From Tethya wilhelma (taxonomy: Eukaryota; Porifera; Demospongiae; Tethyida; Tethyidae), in the NCBI GenBank assembly GCA_964030475.1, contig CAXIPT010000004.1, forward strand, positions 2,555,327-2,619,326: a DNA stretch of 64,000 nucleotides, given 5' to 3'. The notes under the pieces were generated by a model. It was not told where the DNA came from, did not search any database, and saw only the letters and a program-made list of their open reading frames with translations. Positions 1 through 11,053 of this stretch are shown piece after piece (the stretch's first letter is position 1; each line of letters opens with the position of its first letter). The position numbers were made by a program, and so were the translations under genes.

Positions 1-1680
1 CAGCAATTAAAAACTTTGGTTGCTATAGGCAATGGCAAACAAATTATTATGTTAAGGAAATTTTTCATTATGAAACACTGCAATGTAGGGTATGCATATA
101 TAATTCACTTTGTTCCTTCATGTATGATTATTTTTTTACAATGATTTTTATTTACAAGAGAGAAGTCTGGGAATCGTTTCAAACTGTCTTCGCTTACTTT
201 AATTCCTGAAGTTGAGGACAGTACTTGAGTCCTTCAGAGAGACACTTGGCTCCGTCAGCACCAATGGAATTCACAGAGAAACTATAATATAATACAAACA
301 TGTGATATGATATTCAATATCAGCAATGTACATCATTCAGGCCATAAAAAATCAAACAAAAAAAACAATAATAATTTGCCACACTATAAATAACTAACAT
401 TCATGAATACAATTTTTGGTATGTACATGTATTATTGCCAAACGCCTATGGTATGTCCTGTCACGTTTTAGGAATGCAATTAGTTCTAACTTGATGTGAC
501 GTATGACCCCTAGCTACTCTATTGTCACTTCCACTGAGCGAGTAACCAGCAATTAAAAACTTTGGTTGCTATAGGCAATGGCAAACAAATTATTATGTTA
601 AGGAAATTTTTCATTATGAAACACTGCAATGTAGGGTATGCATATATAATTCACTTTGTTCCTTCATGTATGATTATTTTTTACAATGATTTTTATATAC
701 AAAAGAGAAGTCTGGGAATCGTTTCAAACTGTCTTCGCTTACTTTAATTCCTGAAGTTGAGGACAGTACTTGAGTCCTTCAGAGAGACACCTGGCTCCAT
801 CATCACCAATGAAGTTGCCAGAGAGACTATACAATATAATAAAAACATGTGATATGATATTCAATATCAGCAATGTACATCATTCAGGCCATAAAAAACA
901 AAACAAAAAAAACCAATAATAATTTGTCACACTAAATAACCAACATTCATTTGGTATGCATATTATAATTGCATGACTCTTAAGTGAGGGGCACTCGATG
1001 CATGGTCGAATGCTGCACACTTAAGGTATGCAGCTATTTTGCCATTGATCCCCTATGACTCCTAGCTACTCTATAGTCACTTCCACCCAGCCAGTAACCA
1101 GCAATTAGCCTATATAAAAACTTTGGTTGCTCTTGGCAATGGCAAACAAATTATTATGTTAAGGAAATTTTTCATTATGAAACACTGCAATGTAGGGTAT
1201 GCATATATAATTCACTTTGTTCCTTCATGTATGATTATTTTTTTACAATGATTTTTATATACAAAAGAGAAGTCTGGGAATCGTTTCAAACTGTCTTCGC
1301 TTACTTTAATTTCTGAAGTTGAGGACAGTACTTGAGTCCTTCAGAGAGACACCTGGCTCCATCATCACCAATGAAGTTGCTAGAGAGACTATATGCAATA
1401 TAATAAAAACATGTGATATGATATTTAATATAAGCAATGTACATCATTCAGGCCATAAAAAAACAAACAAAAAACAATAATAATTTGCCACACTAAATAA
1501 CCAACATTCATGAATGCAATTTTTGGTATGTATATTATTGCCGAGTGCCTATGTACATGTCCTGTCACGCTTTAGGAATGCAATTAGTTCTAACGTGATG
1601 TGACATATGACCCCTAGCTACTCTATTGTCACCTCTACCAAGCTAGTAACTGGCAATTAGCCTATAAAAACTTTGGTTGC
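1..1680 (-). repeat. Tandem 550-bp units, each carrying one NLR1 LRR exon
   Basis: Three near-identical direct repeats start about 1, 548 and 1101, with the beginning of a fourth near 1655. Each starts with CAGCAATTA followed by AAAAACTTTGGTTGCT, and contains one complete 84-nt LRR exon (198-281, 743-826, 1305-1388) plus both intron halves. The repeat unit is therefore exon plus intron, so each duplication adds one 28-residue repeat in frame. The same AAAAACTTTGGTTGCTAGG sequence recurs near 12645-12665 without an exon. Confidence 0.85.
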
Positions 1681-4600
1681 TAGGCAATGGCAAACAAAAT
1701 ATTCTGTTAAGGAAAAATTTCATTACAAAACACTGTAATGTAGGGTATGCATACTACATAGGCTCCAACTTTTTCCAAAAGGTTTCCGGGACCAAATGAC
1801 AAAGCGGAAGCCACACCCACAAATTTGTGTGACCACACCCTAAACAAGCCCAAAAATTAGCACAAATAAAAATTACCGCTTCGTAGCTACATACAAGTGT
1901 CTGGACTGAAGCCACTTTTAGGACCCCTAGAATACTAAAACAGCTTGTACAAGCCAAAGGTCAACTGTTTTTGTGGTGTATTTGATCAATTTTTGTCAAT
2001 TTTTGCTGCTGAACGGAACATTTTGGAGTACTTTCCGGGACAAAGTTCACAAATCCAGGACTGTCCCGGAGATTCTGGGACAGTTGGAGCCTATGATACT
2101 TTATAGTGGAAAATTTTCGTATGGTACAAATTTTTGTAAATTTTTTATGCCATTTGAATATACGAAAACTAAAACTGCAAAAATATAACTTCCGCATAAA
2201 TGTGCAATACGAGCAATTTAAAACACTAAAAAAATTTTCAGGCACTCTTTTTACCAATTTATACTCTTGTAATAATTATACATGAAGGAACAAAGTGAAT
2301 TATATACTGTATAGCGGGAAATTTTCGAGAGAAGCCTGGGAATGGTTTCAAACTGTCTTTGCTTACTTTAATTTCTGAAGTTGAGGACAGTACTTGAGTC
2401 CTTCAGAGAGACACATGGCTCCATCAGCACCAATGGAGTTGTCAGAAAGACTATAATATTATAATAATTATCAAAACTATTATTGATTATTATTTGATTA
2501 TGTTTGATATACCATATGCAAATCATGATCATTCTTACCTTATTCTCTCAATGGCAAGTGATGAATGCTCCTCTAGAGTGTGATGGAATTGTTTGAATAA
2601 AGCTTGTACTCCATCATCACGACAATGACAATCGTCCAAGACCAGTTCATTAGTTGGATGTTGGCTCTTACATATCACAAACCCTACAGCAGACACATCA
2701 GAGGGGGTTAGGCTATAGCTATACAAATTAATGGTTAAGTTCAGCTTCTCTACGAGACTTGAACAAATATCACCACACTGTGATTCAAAAGCACACAGAA
2801 ACAGAAGAAGGTTATCTCTCTTTGGGATAAACATAATATTATGACCAATGTTCTTGTAGCATTCATAAACCCCACAGTAAACAGTGTTGATAATTCTCTT
2901 AGGATCATTGCTAAGCCCACACACAAAAATGATCACTTCTCTGAAGTGGCTCTCTCTACAATGGTGTGAGATCAGTGTTGTCTGTTCATGTTCAGGAAGG
3001 CTGCAAATGTAGTACGCGGCACAGAATTCTTGAATCGTCAAATGAAAAAAATTATAATTCTCTGAGGATGGTAACACTGAGTCAAGTTCAGGCTCACAAA
3101 CAAGGAGGCCAATTTCTTTAATCTCTTCAGGGACGTCCTCAAAAATGATTCGGTGATTAACAATGCCATCATAAGCCATACGACAAAGCTTTCCAAATTT
3201 CTCATGGAGAGCTTGTGGTAACTTTCGTAAACTGTTCGCTTTAAGAGTTGGGTCTTCTCGTCTTCTCTTCGTTTTAAAAGTTAAATCTTCTCGTGATATG
3301 GTCATCAGGATGTTGGTCTCGTACAACTTTGTTCGAGTGTTTGGTAGACCAGAACCATCTTTGAACATTTTCTTGCACACCTCAACAGTGAGAGCGCACT
3401 GAAGAGGATTATACATCATGGCCTCAATCTTTGGATGGCTGGAGAGATATTCATTGAAACGAGGTAGTTGTTCAGAGTTAACATTGTCTTCAATGTAGGT
3501 CTTGATCTTGTCTTTGGTGAACCCAAGCACTTCGATGTGCTGGAAGTTTTCATCTCGTTTGTAACACCTATCATACAGCAACTCACAGGCTGAAGGACGA
3601 CTTGTAACTAGTACACTAGCTCTAGGAAGATATTCTCCATCAACAACTTTGGAGATCATTGAATCGTTTTGTACATCTTCAGGAAGTTCATCGTACCCAT
3701 CCAAAACTAACAGAACAGACTCTCCTTCATTTTCCTCAAGTTCTTCACAAACCGCTAATCGGGTTCTGATATTAGAGTTGCCAACTGAAAAGAGTTCTTT
3801 GATTTCTTTTGCTTCTCTGATCTCTTTTCTTCGTAGAGGAATGAAAACAACTAGTGAGTATTCCTGAAATAGTTGGCCTAACTCCCACTCACGACACAGG
3901 TTCCAGGCCAACGTGGTCTTGCCGACTCCTGGACCTCCTTGGAGCAGCATACAGGTAGCTAAGGAACCATTCTTTAGCTTACCAATGCACGTCATTTCTA
4001 AAGGACCTTTCTTCTTTAGTATCATGTCGATATTTCCCTCTTGGACTGTGCTACGAGTGAACGCATCCATTTCTTTCTTGGATACATTTTCTCGAGAGAT
4101 TAATGCTAGACTGACAAAGTTAGCAGTTCGAAGTTGACGACCTTTGAGGTAGTCGGGCATTTTACGTTTGGAATAAAGTTCCTTCAAACGTTTGGCATAC
4201 TTTTGTAGATTAGAAGAGAGACTCAATTTGGGCATATCTACACACAACAGACAATGAGCAATTTACTTAGACAGTGAATAAAACCAGCCATGAATGTCAG
4301 GGGCTTCAATTTGAACTATACTAGCTGAGGGACTACTAACTTGCAGCCTGCATGGGTGAATCCCAACATACTTAGTCCTATATTTATGTGGTAATGCTGA
4401 CCATACATTTTTGTGCTAGTTGTTGTTGGAACCTATCTCTGAGTTGAGATGCAGTCTCTCCTAGTCCAGCCTTCTTCAGAGCAGTCTCCAACTCACTCAT
4501 CCTAGCTCCACCCTCTCTCTCTTTGAGGTAGTTCTCAAGCATGGCGTTCATCCAGCTCACTGGAGCTGTTTGCAGGAGCAGTGGAGCTGCTTGGATGTTG

Positions 4601-4794
4601 TCAAGGTGTCCAGGTAGGAGGCCCAAGTGTAGGCCTATCTCTCTCCATTTCACAGCATGGAGTTCTAGAATGCGACACAACACACCATGATGCTCTGCTA
4701 GTGTCAGAGGGAGGTCTTCAGGTTGGTAGTCAAGTCTGGCTGGGACGGATGAAGCTGGTTCTTGCTCGGAAAGAGACGCGGAAAGAGATGCCAT
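198..4794 (-). CDS. NLR1: Death-NACHT-LRR receptor gene, 3' end beyond window
   Basis: Intracellular NOD-like receptor of the animal innate-immune type. Exons on the minus strand are 4407-4794 (Death), 2539-4237 (NACHT), then LRR exons 2367-2450, 1305-1388, 743-826 and 198-281; the C-terminal cap exon lies off the left edge. Splice sites are GT-AG and phases join (1 after exon 1, 2 after every later exon), giving 807 codons in the window. I chose the ATG at 4794 because the same MASLS start opens the two related genes here. Each LRR exon is exactly 84 nt and encodes one ribonuclease-inhibitor-type repeat (pattern LSxNSIGADGAKCLSEGLKYC). The gene is head-to-head with FAM193, 213 bp away. In this family NACHT ATPase activity drives oligomerisation, LRRs sense or restrain, and Death recruits adaptors; the ligand is unknown. 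No break is visible in the window. Confidence 0.88.
2095..2330. mobile_element. MITE remnant, GTATAGCGGGAAATTTTCG family
   Basis: Within an NLR1 intron. The left part starts TATAGTGGAAAATTTTCG near 2101 and a second end, GTATAGCGGGAAATTTTCG, lies at about 2307-2326. The same terminus occurs at many places in the window (for example 23054, 46180, 52520, 58965, 59176), so this is an abundant non-coding MITE family. No protein is encoded. Confidence 0.55.
2539..4237 (-). CDS. NLR1 exon 2: NACHT NTPase module
   Basis: One 1,699-nt exon holding the whole NACHT region. It opens with a linker (LSLSSNLQKYAKRLKELYSK), then Walker A GGPGVGKTT (the Lys codon is at 3918-3920, about residue 236), Walker B LLVLDGYDELP, sensor-1-like LVTSRPSA, a helical region with NPLQCALTVEVCK, and the winged-helix signature FHLTIQEFCAAYY that marks NLR NACHT proteins. 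Two features differ from the paralogues. About 20 residues before Walker B are replaced (IRTRLAVCEELEENEGES against DRELQANVCREILDNQGES), and there is a short internal duplication near 3235-3300 (REDLTFK then REDPTLK). The catalytic motifs look intact. Confidence 0.9.
4407..4794 (-). CDS. NLR1 exon 1: Death-fold domain
   Basis: First coding exon of NLR1, 129 codons plus one base. The core has the six-helix Death-domain look: LTLAEHH, then KWREIGLHLGL, LDNIQ, WMNAMLENYLKERE, and a final helix pair around ELETALKKAGLGETASQL. The WREIG and WM patterns are typical of Death-superfamily members in invertebrate NLRs. The exon ends at a GTATGG donor in phase 1. If the splice is not used, the reading frame stops a few codons into the intron, so a short Death-only product is possible in principle. 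CARD is less likely because of the WREIG-LGL helix 2/3 signature. Confidence 0.8.
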
Positions 4795-5007
4795 TTTGGG
4801 ACAAAAAATTTTTAGAGGAAACCGCCCATTTTCCATATTCAGATTAGTATGCGGATTAGTACCCAGATCTAGTATACGGAGATGATACACAAAACACAAG
4901 TGAACCATAAAAATGGTGGCTACTTAGCGTATACATGAAGAAGAGTGTGTGTTCTTTAATCTGACAGTTCAACTATTCTAACAAACCTTACAACGAGAGA
5001 GAGTAGA
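4795..5007. promoter_or_regulatory. Divergent NLR1/FAM193 intergenic region
   Basis: Only 213 bp separate the divergent start codons of NLR1 (4794, minus) and FAM193 (5008, plus). The inverted copy at 15093-15309 (217 bp) is closely similar. Both hold AATCCGCATACTAATCTG-type direct repeats next to the NLR side. A shared bidirectional promoter is the natural inference; I see no clear TATA box. Confidence 0.5.
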
Positions 5008-6662
5008 ATGAGCGACCCAGCTGCAAAGAAGAGGAACAAGAAGCGCCGAAAGAAGGCCGCTAAAGCTTCCACAACTGACAACAACAAGGACAATGGTGGC
5101 GAGTCTAAGGACACACAGCAGAACAAGACGCCCAAAGTAAGGAGGCATAGATCCTTCACTTGTTGGGATAATGGGAGAATGGGTTGCAGTATTGATCGGT
5201 CTTTATGATTGACTAGAATCATTTCTCAATGGTCGACTAAATGTACTGAGTGTTTTAACTAGATCTGAAGTGATTTTAATATGATAGTGTGTATGTAGAA
5301 GTGTACTCAATTACTTGCTTTCCTCCTGTGGTATAAATCTTTCATTGGATGTGTATGGAGCCAGAATTGTTTTTCTGGGGAGTTGTGCAATGTGGTGGGC
5401 ATTAATTAGAACGAACATTTCCATACACTGCTAATTTCTGGAACTCTATTTCTACAGCAATCATCTGATAAGGATCATCAGGTGATCACTACAGCAAAGT
5501 GCCAGAAATGCAAAGGAACATTTCGTCAGATGGTACAAAACGGCAACCCTGCCACGCCTTCCCAGGTGAGCATTAAATAGAATTGTGCCTATAATTATAG
5601 GCTTGACCCTTTGCAAAAAATTAACACACACTCAAAAGCTGCCGGCAAATTGGATGTGTCCTACATGTGTTCAAGCTGTGAAAGCTGACGAGGAACGTCA
5701 GAAGCAACTCTTCCAAGGGACAAGCAAGGAAGTGATGGGAGGGGCCAGTGGAGGCTGTGACTGTGCTGCCTGCGTAGCTAAGAGGTAAGAATCGTAAAAC
5801 GTTTTAAACTCATAGGCAGTATTGATACCTTAGTTTTTCCAAAAACCATTATGTAACCAATGTATTTTTCTTTCTCTGCGCGTGTGTGTGTATGTCCACT
5901 TTTCAGAGAGAATGCTGTAAGTCCTGAGGTTGAACGAGATGCCCACATCACTCAGTCCTATTGGATGGAGATACGGCAGATAGTGAGACGAATCTACAGA
6001 GCCAACATGTCACTCTCAAGTAAGACTGTATTCATTATGTAAATTAGCACCAATCTAGCAAATTAGAACCCGTTTTTGATTAAATAAGTCTAATTTGAAT
6101 CTACTGGGATATACTGGTATATCAATTTGCACTCATTTTCACTGGATTTCTCTTATTTCTCCAGACCCTAGCAACAAGACCTCCCTGGGATCTGATAAGA
6201 TGAGGACCATTGTTAAGAAACTGTGCAGTCGAGACCCTCACCAGTTCTTTCAACGACTGGAAACACTGGCAAGGTAAAGTTTTTACTCCCAAATCATCTG
6301 TTTACTCGTCATATCCCCTTCACACCCTCACACTATCACACTCAATTTCCTTGCATCATCAAAACCATCATAATCACCACCCTCACATTCTCACACTCAT
6401 AATATCCCTTTTATAATAATACTATCACACTTAATTCCCTCACAACCCTCTAAGCTACTGTCACACTTCTCACACCATCACTCTATCACACATTCTTCTC
6501 CTCAGGGAGTATCTGCTGGAGGTGAAGGTTCGTCTGTTGGAGCAGCTGTCGTGTGGCTTCAACTCCCCCCAGTTGGCCATAGAGTTCATTCAGATGTTAC
6601 TGGATGAGTATAACACCCTCACTGATGCTCTGCCCTCACTGCTCTACCTACTGGAACCATTG
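5008..6662 (+). CDS. FAM193: FAM193 homologue, exons 1-6 (5' half)
   Basis: Exons 5008-5136, 5458-5565, 5639-5784, 5907-6019, 6165-6273 and 6506-6662. All have GT-AG borders and compatible phases (0,0,2,1,2,0). The product starts MSDPAAKKRNKKRRKKAAK, a basic nuclear-signal-like stretch. Cys pairs follow (CQKC, CPTC, CDCAAC), then helices containing ITQSYWMEIRQIVRRIYR, CSRDPHQFFQRLETLAREY and LLEVKVRLLEQL. The order and wording of those helices match the N-terminal half of vertebrate FAM193A, as I recognise it. The gene stops being continuous after exon 6: a (CT)n tract at about 6803-6838 is followed by retroelement DNA. The matching exons 7-10 are on the other strand at 59447-63880. The molecular role in this organism is unknown. 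Confidence 0.75.
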
Positions 6663-6802
6663 GTGAGATAACAATCTGTCCAGTGTTGTAGGTGACAGAT
6701 GTTGATAAAGATCTTGATAAGATCTGTAGAGATAATGTAGATAGGGAGATGATTGTTTGAGCATTGTCAGCCTGAGCATTTCTCTGCTGCTTTTTTTGAC
6801 TT

Positions 6803-6838
<36 letters not shown>
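6803..6838. repeat. (CT)n microsatellite after FAM193 exon 6
   Basis: About 36 nt of CT dinucleotide repeat in the putative intron 6. The retroelement fragment begins immediately after it. A (GA)n tract of similar length sits just upstream of exon 7 at the other end of the window, so the two may be the same locus separated by an inversion or misjoin. Confidence 0.9.
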
Positions 6839-6841
<3 letters not shown>

Positions 6842-7650
6842 GATAAACTTCATTGATTTAATACACATGTTACAAAAATCAACATGTATGAACAATGAGG
6901 GGTGAAGGTATCCAAGGTCACATTGTCATAATGTTCTACAAAAACATTGCACAATCACTTGGCTTCAGCCGCAATACATAACACAAAACAAATGTAAATA
7001 ATATATATATAATGATGATACCAAGAGAGGAGTAGAAATAAATGGACTAAAGATAAATAGACCTATTTCTACTGCACCAAATTTTAAATGATCCAATAAT
7101 AGCCTGTTTTGATGCAGTGTGCAATAAATCAACTGATTGTTTTTTAGATAGAGAGAGTAGATTTGTTAGTTTCCTAAAACCCTGGAAGTTCGGCATACCT
7201 ATTGAGCCCATTTCAATTGATAAAAAGGTGACAGTGTACCCAGTCTGTTTAATAGCTGTCACTAAATCAATATATTTCTTCTCTTTTCTGTCTGATGCCT
7301 CATTGAATAAGGTATCAAAGCACACTGTTAGCTCAAGAAGACAAATTGTTTTCTGAGTTTCATCCCACCATACAATGTCTGGTTTCAAATCAGTTGGGAT
7401 GATATGTGTAGGAAATGCGTACTCACCAGACAGATCAACTGTAATGGAGGATGTAGCAGGGAGATTGGCAGCAATAGTGTCATAGATGACCTTCAGCACT
7501 GAGTCATGCCTCTCGTTAAACCTTCTTAGTTTAAGAGCTACATCGCAAGAGTTTAGAACGTGTACTAAATTTTGTGGGCCTTTGTGACACAGAGGGCACT
7601 CGTCTGAACTCNGTAGTTTAGTCCTAGTTGTACTGTTTAAGGCAATATGT
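6839..7650 (-). mobile_element. R2/NeSL-like non-LTR retrotransposon 3' fragment
   Basis: The coding remnant runs 7650 down to 7047 on the minus strand. It shows the C-terminal features of non-LTR elements with a restriction-like endonuclease: a zinc knuckle (CPLCHKGPQNLVHVLNSC), RHDSVLKVI, and the PD-(D/E)xK core KPDIVWWDE followed by LLELTV, then the RKEKKY helix. Only this C-terminal part remains; the reverse transcriptase is missing. The 3' end abuts the CT/GA microsatellite at 6838, and the 5' break lies inside an NLR LRR exon at 7655. One N occurs at 7612. The fragment cannot be autonomous. Confidence 0.7.
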
Positions 7651-7654
7651 ATAC

Positions 7655-7724
7655 ACATTGGTACTGATGGAGCCAAGTGTCTCTCTGAAGGACTCAAATA
7701 CTGTCCTCAACTTCAGGAATTAGT
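7655..7724 (+). pseudogene. Truncated NLR LRR exon
   Basis: The last 70 nt of an 84-nt LRR exon (IGTDGAKCLSEGLKYC and QLQEL in frame) with a normal GTAAGT donor. The first 14 nt and the acceptor have been replaced by the retroelement fragment on the left, so it cannot be spliced in as a complete repeat. Confidence 0.8.
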
Positions 7725-8125
7725 GTAAGTGTATGAAGACAGTTTCAAACTTTTATAATTAATAGCTTCCTAGGCTTCTCTCATGTAAATACCGTTTAGG
7801 GGAAATTTTTTGTGGGGTTCAAATTTTTGTTATTTTTGTCACTAACCCCTGAGTTATACCCCCGATAATTTTTCACTATACGATAATTCATAAAAAATGA
7901 AAAGAGAGAAGCCTGGAAACGAAGTGAATTATCCATGTATAACCTACATTACAGTGTTTCATAATGAAAACATATCAAATGTTGAGAAATTGCATACAGT
8001 GTACATCAATGTTGGTTATTTAGTGTGACAATTAAATTATTATCGTTATTTTTTCTTGTGGTCTGAATGATATCCATTGCTGATAACAGATATTGAACAT
8101 CATATCACATGTTCGTATCATACAG

Positions 8126-8209
8126 TATCTCTGACAACTCCATTGGTGATGATGGAGCCAGATGTCTCTCTGAAGGACTCAAATACTGTCTTCAACTTAA
8201 GGAGTTAAA
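8126..8209 (+). CDS. Orphan NLR LRR exon
   Basis: A complete 84-nt phase-2/2 LRR exon (pattern ISDNSIGDDGARCLSEGLKYC) bounded by an ACAG acceptor and a GTAAG donor. There is no NACHT exon upstream on this strand before the FAM193 exons, whose phase (0) would not join it. Probably a leftover of a lost NLR gene. Confidence 0.75.
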
Positions 8210-9340
8210 GTAAGCTAGAGATGGGCAGAGGTAATGCTAATGCTAATACAGGCTAATTGCCAGTTACTGGCTGGGTGGAAGTGGCTATAGATTAGCTAGG
8301 GGTCATAGGGGATCAGTGGCAAACAAAATAATTGCATGCCCTTAAGTGTGCGGCACTTGAGCATGCATCGAGTGCCCCCCGCTTAAAATTCATGTAATTA
8401 CTAGGAGTACACATTGTGCAAAATAGTGTCTCGCGCTAGCTTTGCATTCACCACTCATAATTGTATACAGTATTGATATGAGATGATGCTGCTGAGTAAT
8501 CATAGAGATGATCACTTGATCAGGTCATGGATATTATAGCTCACAGAATATCCATGATCAGGCTAACCAAGCTGCTAGCTGACTGTGCCAGTCAATGAGA
8601 AATACATGCTCATAGCTCCTATCAGCCATTAGATGTACCAGCAGTGAACCTCAGATCACTAACTTGACTTGTATGCCGGCTCACTTGTAGAAATACAGTA
8701 AGCCCCGCTACAAAATTTAGGGAAACACTTATCCCTAGGGGAAATTGTTCCCGGGAACACACACAATGGGGCCAGGGGAACAACACGGCGTCACGTCACC
8801 GACAAAGGTCAGAGTGCTGCAGCCAGGCCATGATTGTGAATTGCCGATGATTATGATCAGCTGTTTCTCTCTAGCGTAGGAGTCTTCTTTGCCTTCTAGC
8901 TGTTACTTTTGCACAAAAACAGAAGTAAAATCTATACTCTTGCTCACTAAAACCAAAGAAAAATGTAGATGCTCGAGCACTCTACATGCACATTTAGTTA
9001 CTAATTAACGATCTTTACCAGAACAAAATTACATTCCAAAATGACGTGACATCATTTTAGAACTAATTGCATTCCTAAAGCGTGGCAGGATCGTTTAAAG
9101 CAAATCGTTAAATGCGCGGAACACATATATAAAACACTTGCTGGCAAACTGAGCCATACGTCATGATTAGATGCCTCACGCTAAGGCACTCGGCAATAAT
9201 ATACATACCAAAAATTGCATGCATGAATGTTGGTTATTTAGTGTGGAAAACTTTTATTGTTTTTTGTTTGTTTTTTATAGCCTGAATGATGTACATTGCT
9301 GATATTGAATATCATATCACATGTTTGTATTATATTATAG

Positions 9341-9381
9341 TCTCTCTGGCAACTCCATTGGTGCTGATGGAGCCAAGTGTC
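9341..9381 (+). pseudogene. LRR exon interrupted by a pogo/Tigger-type MITE
   Basis: The first 41 nt of an LRR exon follow a good acceptor (TATTATAG) and match up to GCCAAGTGTC. The sequence then switches to transposon-like DNA and the rest of the exon is not found. Confidence 0.75.
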
Positions 9382-9695
9382 GCTTATCCAAACACTCAAT
9401 TATCCGAACAGAGCTGGAAGACCAAATTTCGGTTAATTGGACTCTGCTCTCTTTTTGAGCTTGAGGCTTGTGCCATCATGCATACGGTCACCATTATTCA
9501 AGTTTGATTGAAGAAAAATACAATTTACCAGTGTTCTGAGATGCTATAGAGCAAGTAGTAAAACTATCGTGGCTACTAGAGTGGCAAAAACAAGCATAAT
9601 TTTATCGCTTCAGTTATCAAAACAAATTCAGTTTTCCAAACATCGGAAATTAGCCTGTGCCTCAAAGTGTTCAGATAATCGAGGTTCTACTGTAC
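9382..9695 (-). mobile_element. Pogo/Tigger-like MITE
   Basis: It ends with a classical pogo-family terminus (reverse complement TACAGTAGAACCTCGATTAT), and AATTATCCGAACA lies near the left side. The left terminal bases are missing at the junction with the LRR exon. No transposase is encoded. Confidence 0.6.
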
Positions 9696-9697
9696 TG

Positions 9698-9907
9698 CCT
9701 TCCTTCCTTCCAAACTGACTTACTTGAAAAGGATTTCCAGAGAACCAGAATGTGTTGAGCCAACTTTGATAGCACATAGTTAGTTCTTTTCATGGGTACT
9801 ACATTCCTTGATACTCGTTTTTATCACAAATTGTCAAAGTTGGCTCAACACATTCTGGTTCTCTGGAAGTCCTTTTCAAGTCAGTTAGGAAGGAAGGAAG
9901 GAAGTAT
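9698..9907. mobile_element. Long palindromic foldback element
   Basis: Two arms of about 70 nt (9698-9770 and 9831-9905) are near-perfect inverted repeats that start CTTCCTTCC and contain CCAGAGAACCAGAATGTG. They are separated by about 60 nt. It has the size and form of a MITE hairpin and directly abuts the pogo-like MITE. Confidence 0.75.
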
Positions 9908-10438
9908 GTTAGAAAACAAAAATGGCACTATGGTGGCTTCCCACTAGCGCTCTCTACGAGTGTTGCGGAAAGTTTTTGTGAGTCTTAGGCCTTGCATGCT
10001 GTTGGTAATCTGTCAGTAAGAGCTTCTGAGCAACTTTGAAGGTTTAATTTGGTTTGTCTAGATTTTTATAGTGACTAACATTTTGTATTGTGTCTATGGG
10101 ATAGTCGGCCCATTCCTACTATACGTACTACCGTACGTATGATAACCTTCAAAGACTTTTATGACTTTATTTCTAGGATCAAACAGTCCCAGCTAGCCCA
10201 TTTCCATTAGCTATTATGGTAGTTATCACACTTTTATGTATATAGTTACACTGTGTTTTATGTACGTGTATGCACAGACTCACAGCAGTTACTACCATAA
10301 CCATAACCCTCATACACTATAAACAGGCTCTGTATGCTTGATCACTTCCAAGTTTAGAACCATGCATGATTTCAACCAAAAATAATTGAAAACAAACTAC
10401 TCTTATTGTACCCAAGATAACCTTTATTCATTATATAG

Positions 10439-10522
10439 TCTCTCTTGGAACTCCTTTGGTGATGATGGAGCCAAGTGTCTCTCTGAAGGACTCAAATACT
10501 GTCCTCACCTTTGGACATTAAA
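10439..10522 (+). CDS. Orphan NLR LRR exon
   Basis: A complete 84-nt LRR exon with acceptor TATATAG and donor GTAAGC, pattern LSWNSFGDDGAKCLSEGLKYC. It is the last of four LRR exons or pieces between 7655 and 10522 that lack any NACHT or cap exon. Confidence 0.75.
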
Positions 10523-11053
10523 GTAAGCTATATATAGAGCTAGATCTGTATTTTAGTTATCACACTCAGTTTATGGGGTATATACCATGTAGCTCCAAAT
10601 GTTCGTGCCACAAAAAAGTTCACATAAAGTCTGTGTTCGCTGTTTTGAATTAACTTTCTTGAATCACGATCTCTGAATTGGGGGTGGATATACGGACAAA
10701 TCACGAAATTTATGAAAATATTGTGCCATTAAAATTTGGAGCCATACAATAGGGTGATGTGTTAGCCCTTCAATTGTACCATAAGGCCATAATTATAGTG
10801 GCATACAACTTACAAGGTGATAATGCAGGTGAAAAGTGGACAATATGTTTTGGGTAGCCATGTCCACTTTGGATCACATAAAAAATTGCCTCCATTATCT
10901 ATACCACAGTGTTTTTTTTTTGTTTGTTTTTTTTTGCCTACTCTTTCTATTTCACCTTGAAAGTAATTTTGAAGTCCTATCAGCTCAGATTTTACTCATT
11001 TCAAAGATTGATTCATTGAATAGACCTATTCGTTTAAAGCAAAAGAATGCATT

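Noticed and set aside
198..1388. Regularly spaced direct repeats that resemble a CRISPR array
   Set aside because: The repeats are 84-nt coding LRR exons with splice sites and about 450-nt spacing in an intron-rich animal gene. Size and context exclude CRISPR.
5008..10522. A chimeric FAM193-LRR gene on the plus strand
   Set aside because: FAM193 exon 6 ends in phase 0 while LRR exons need phase 2, and the first LRR exon has lost its acceptor, so they cannot be spliced in frame.
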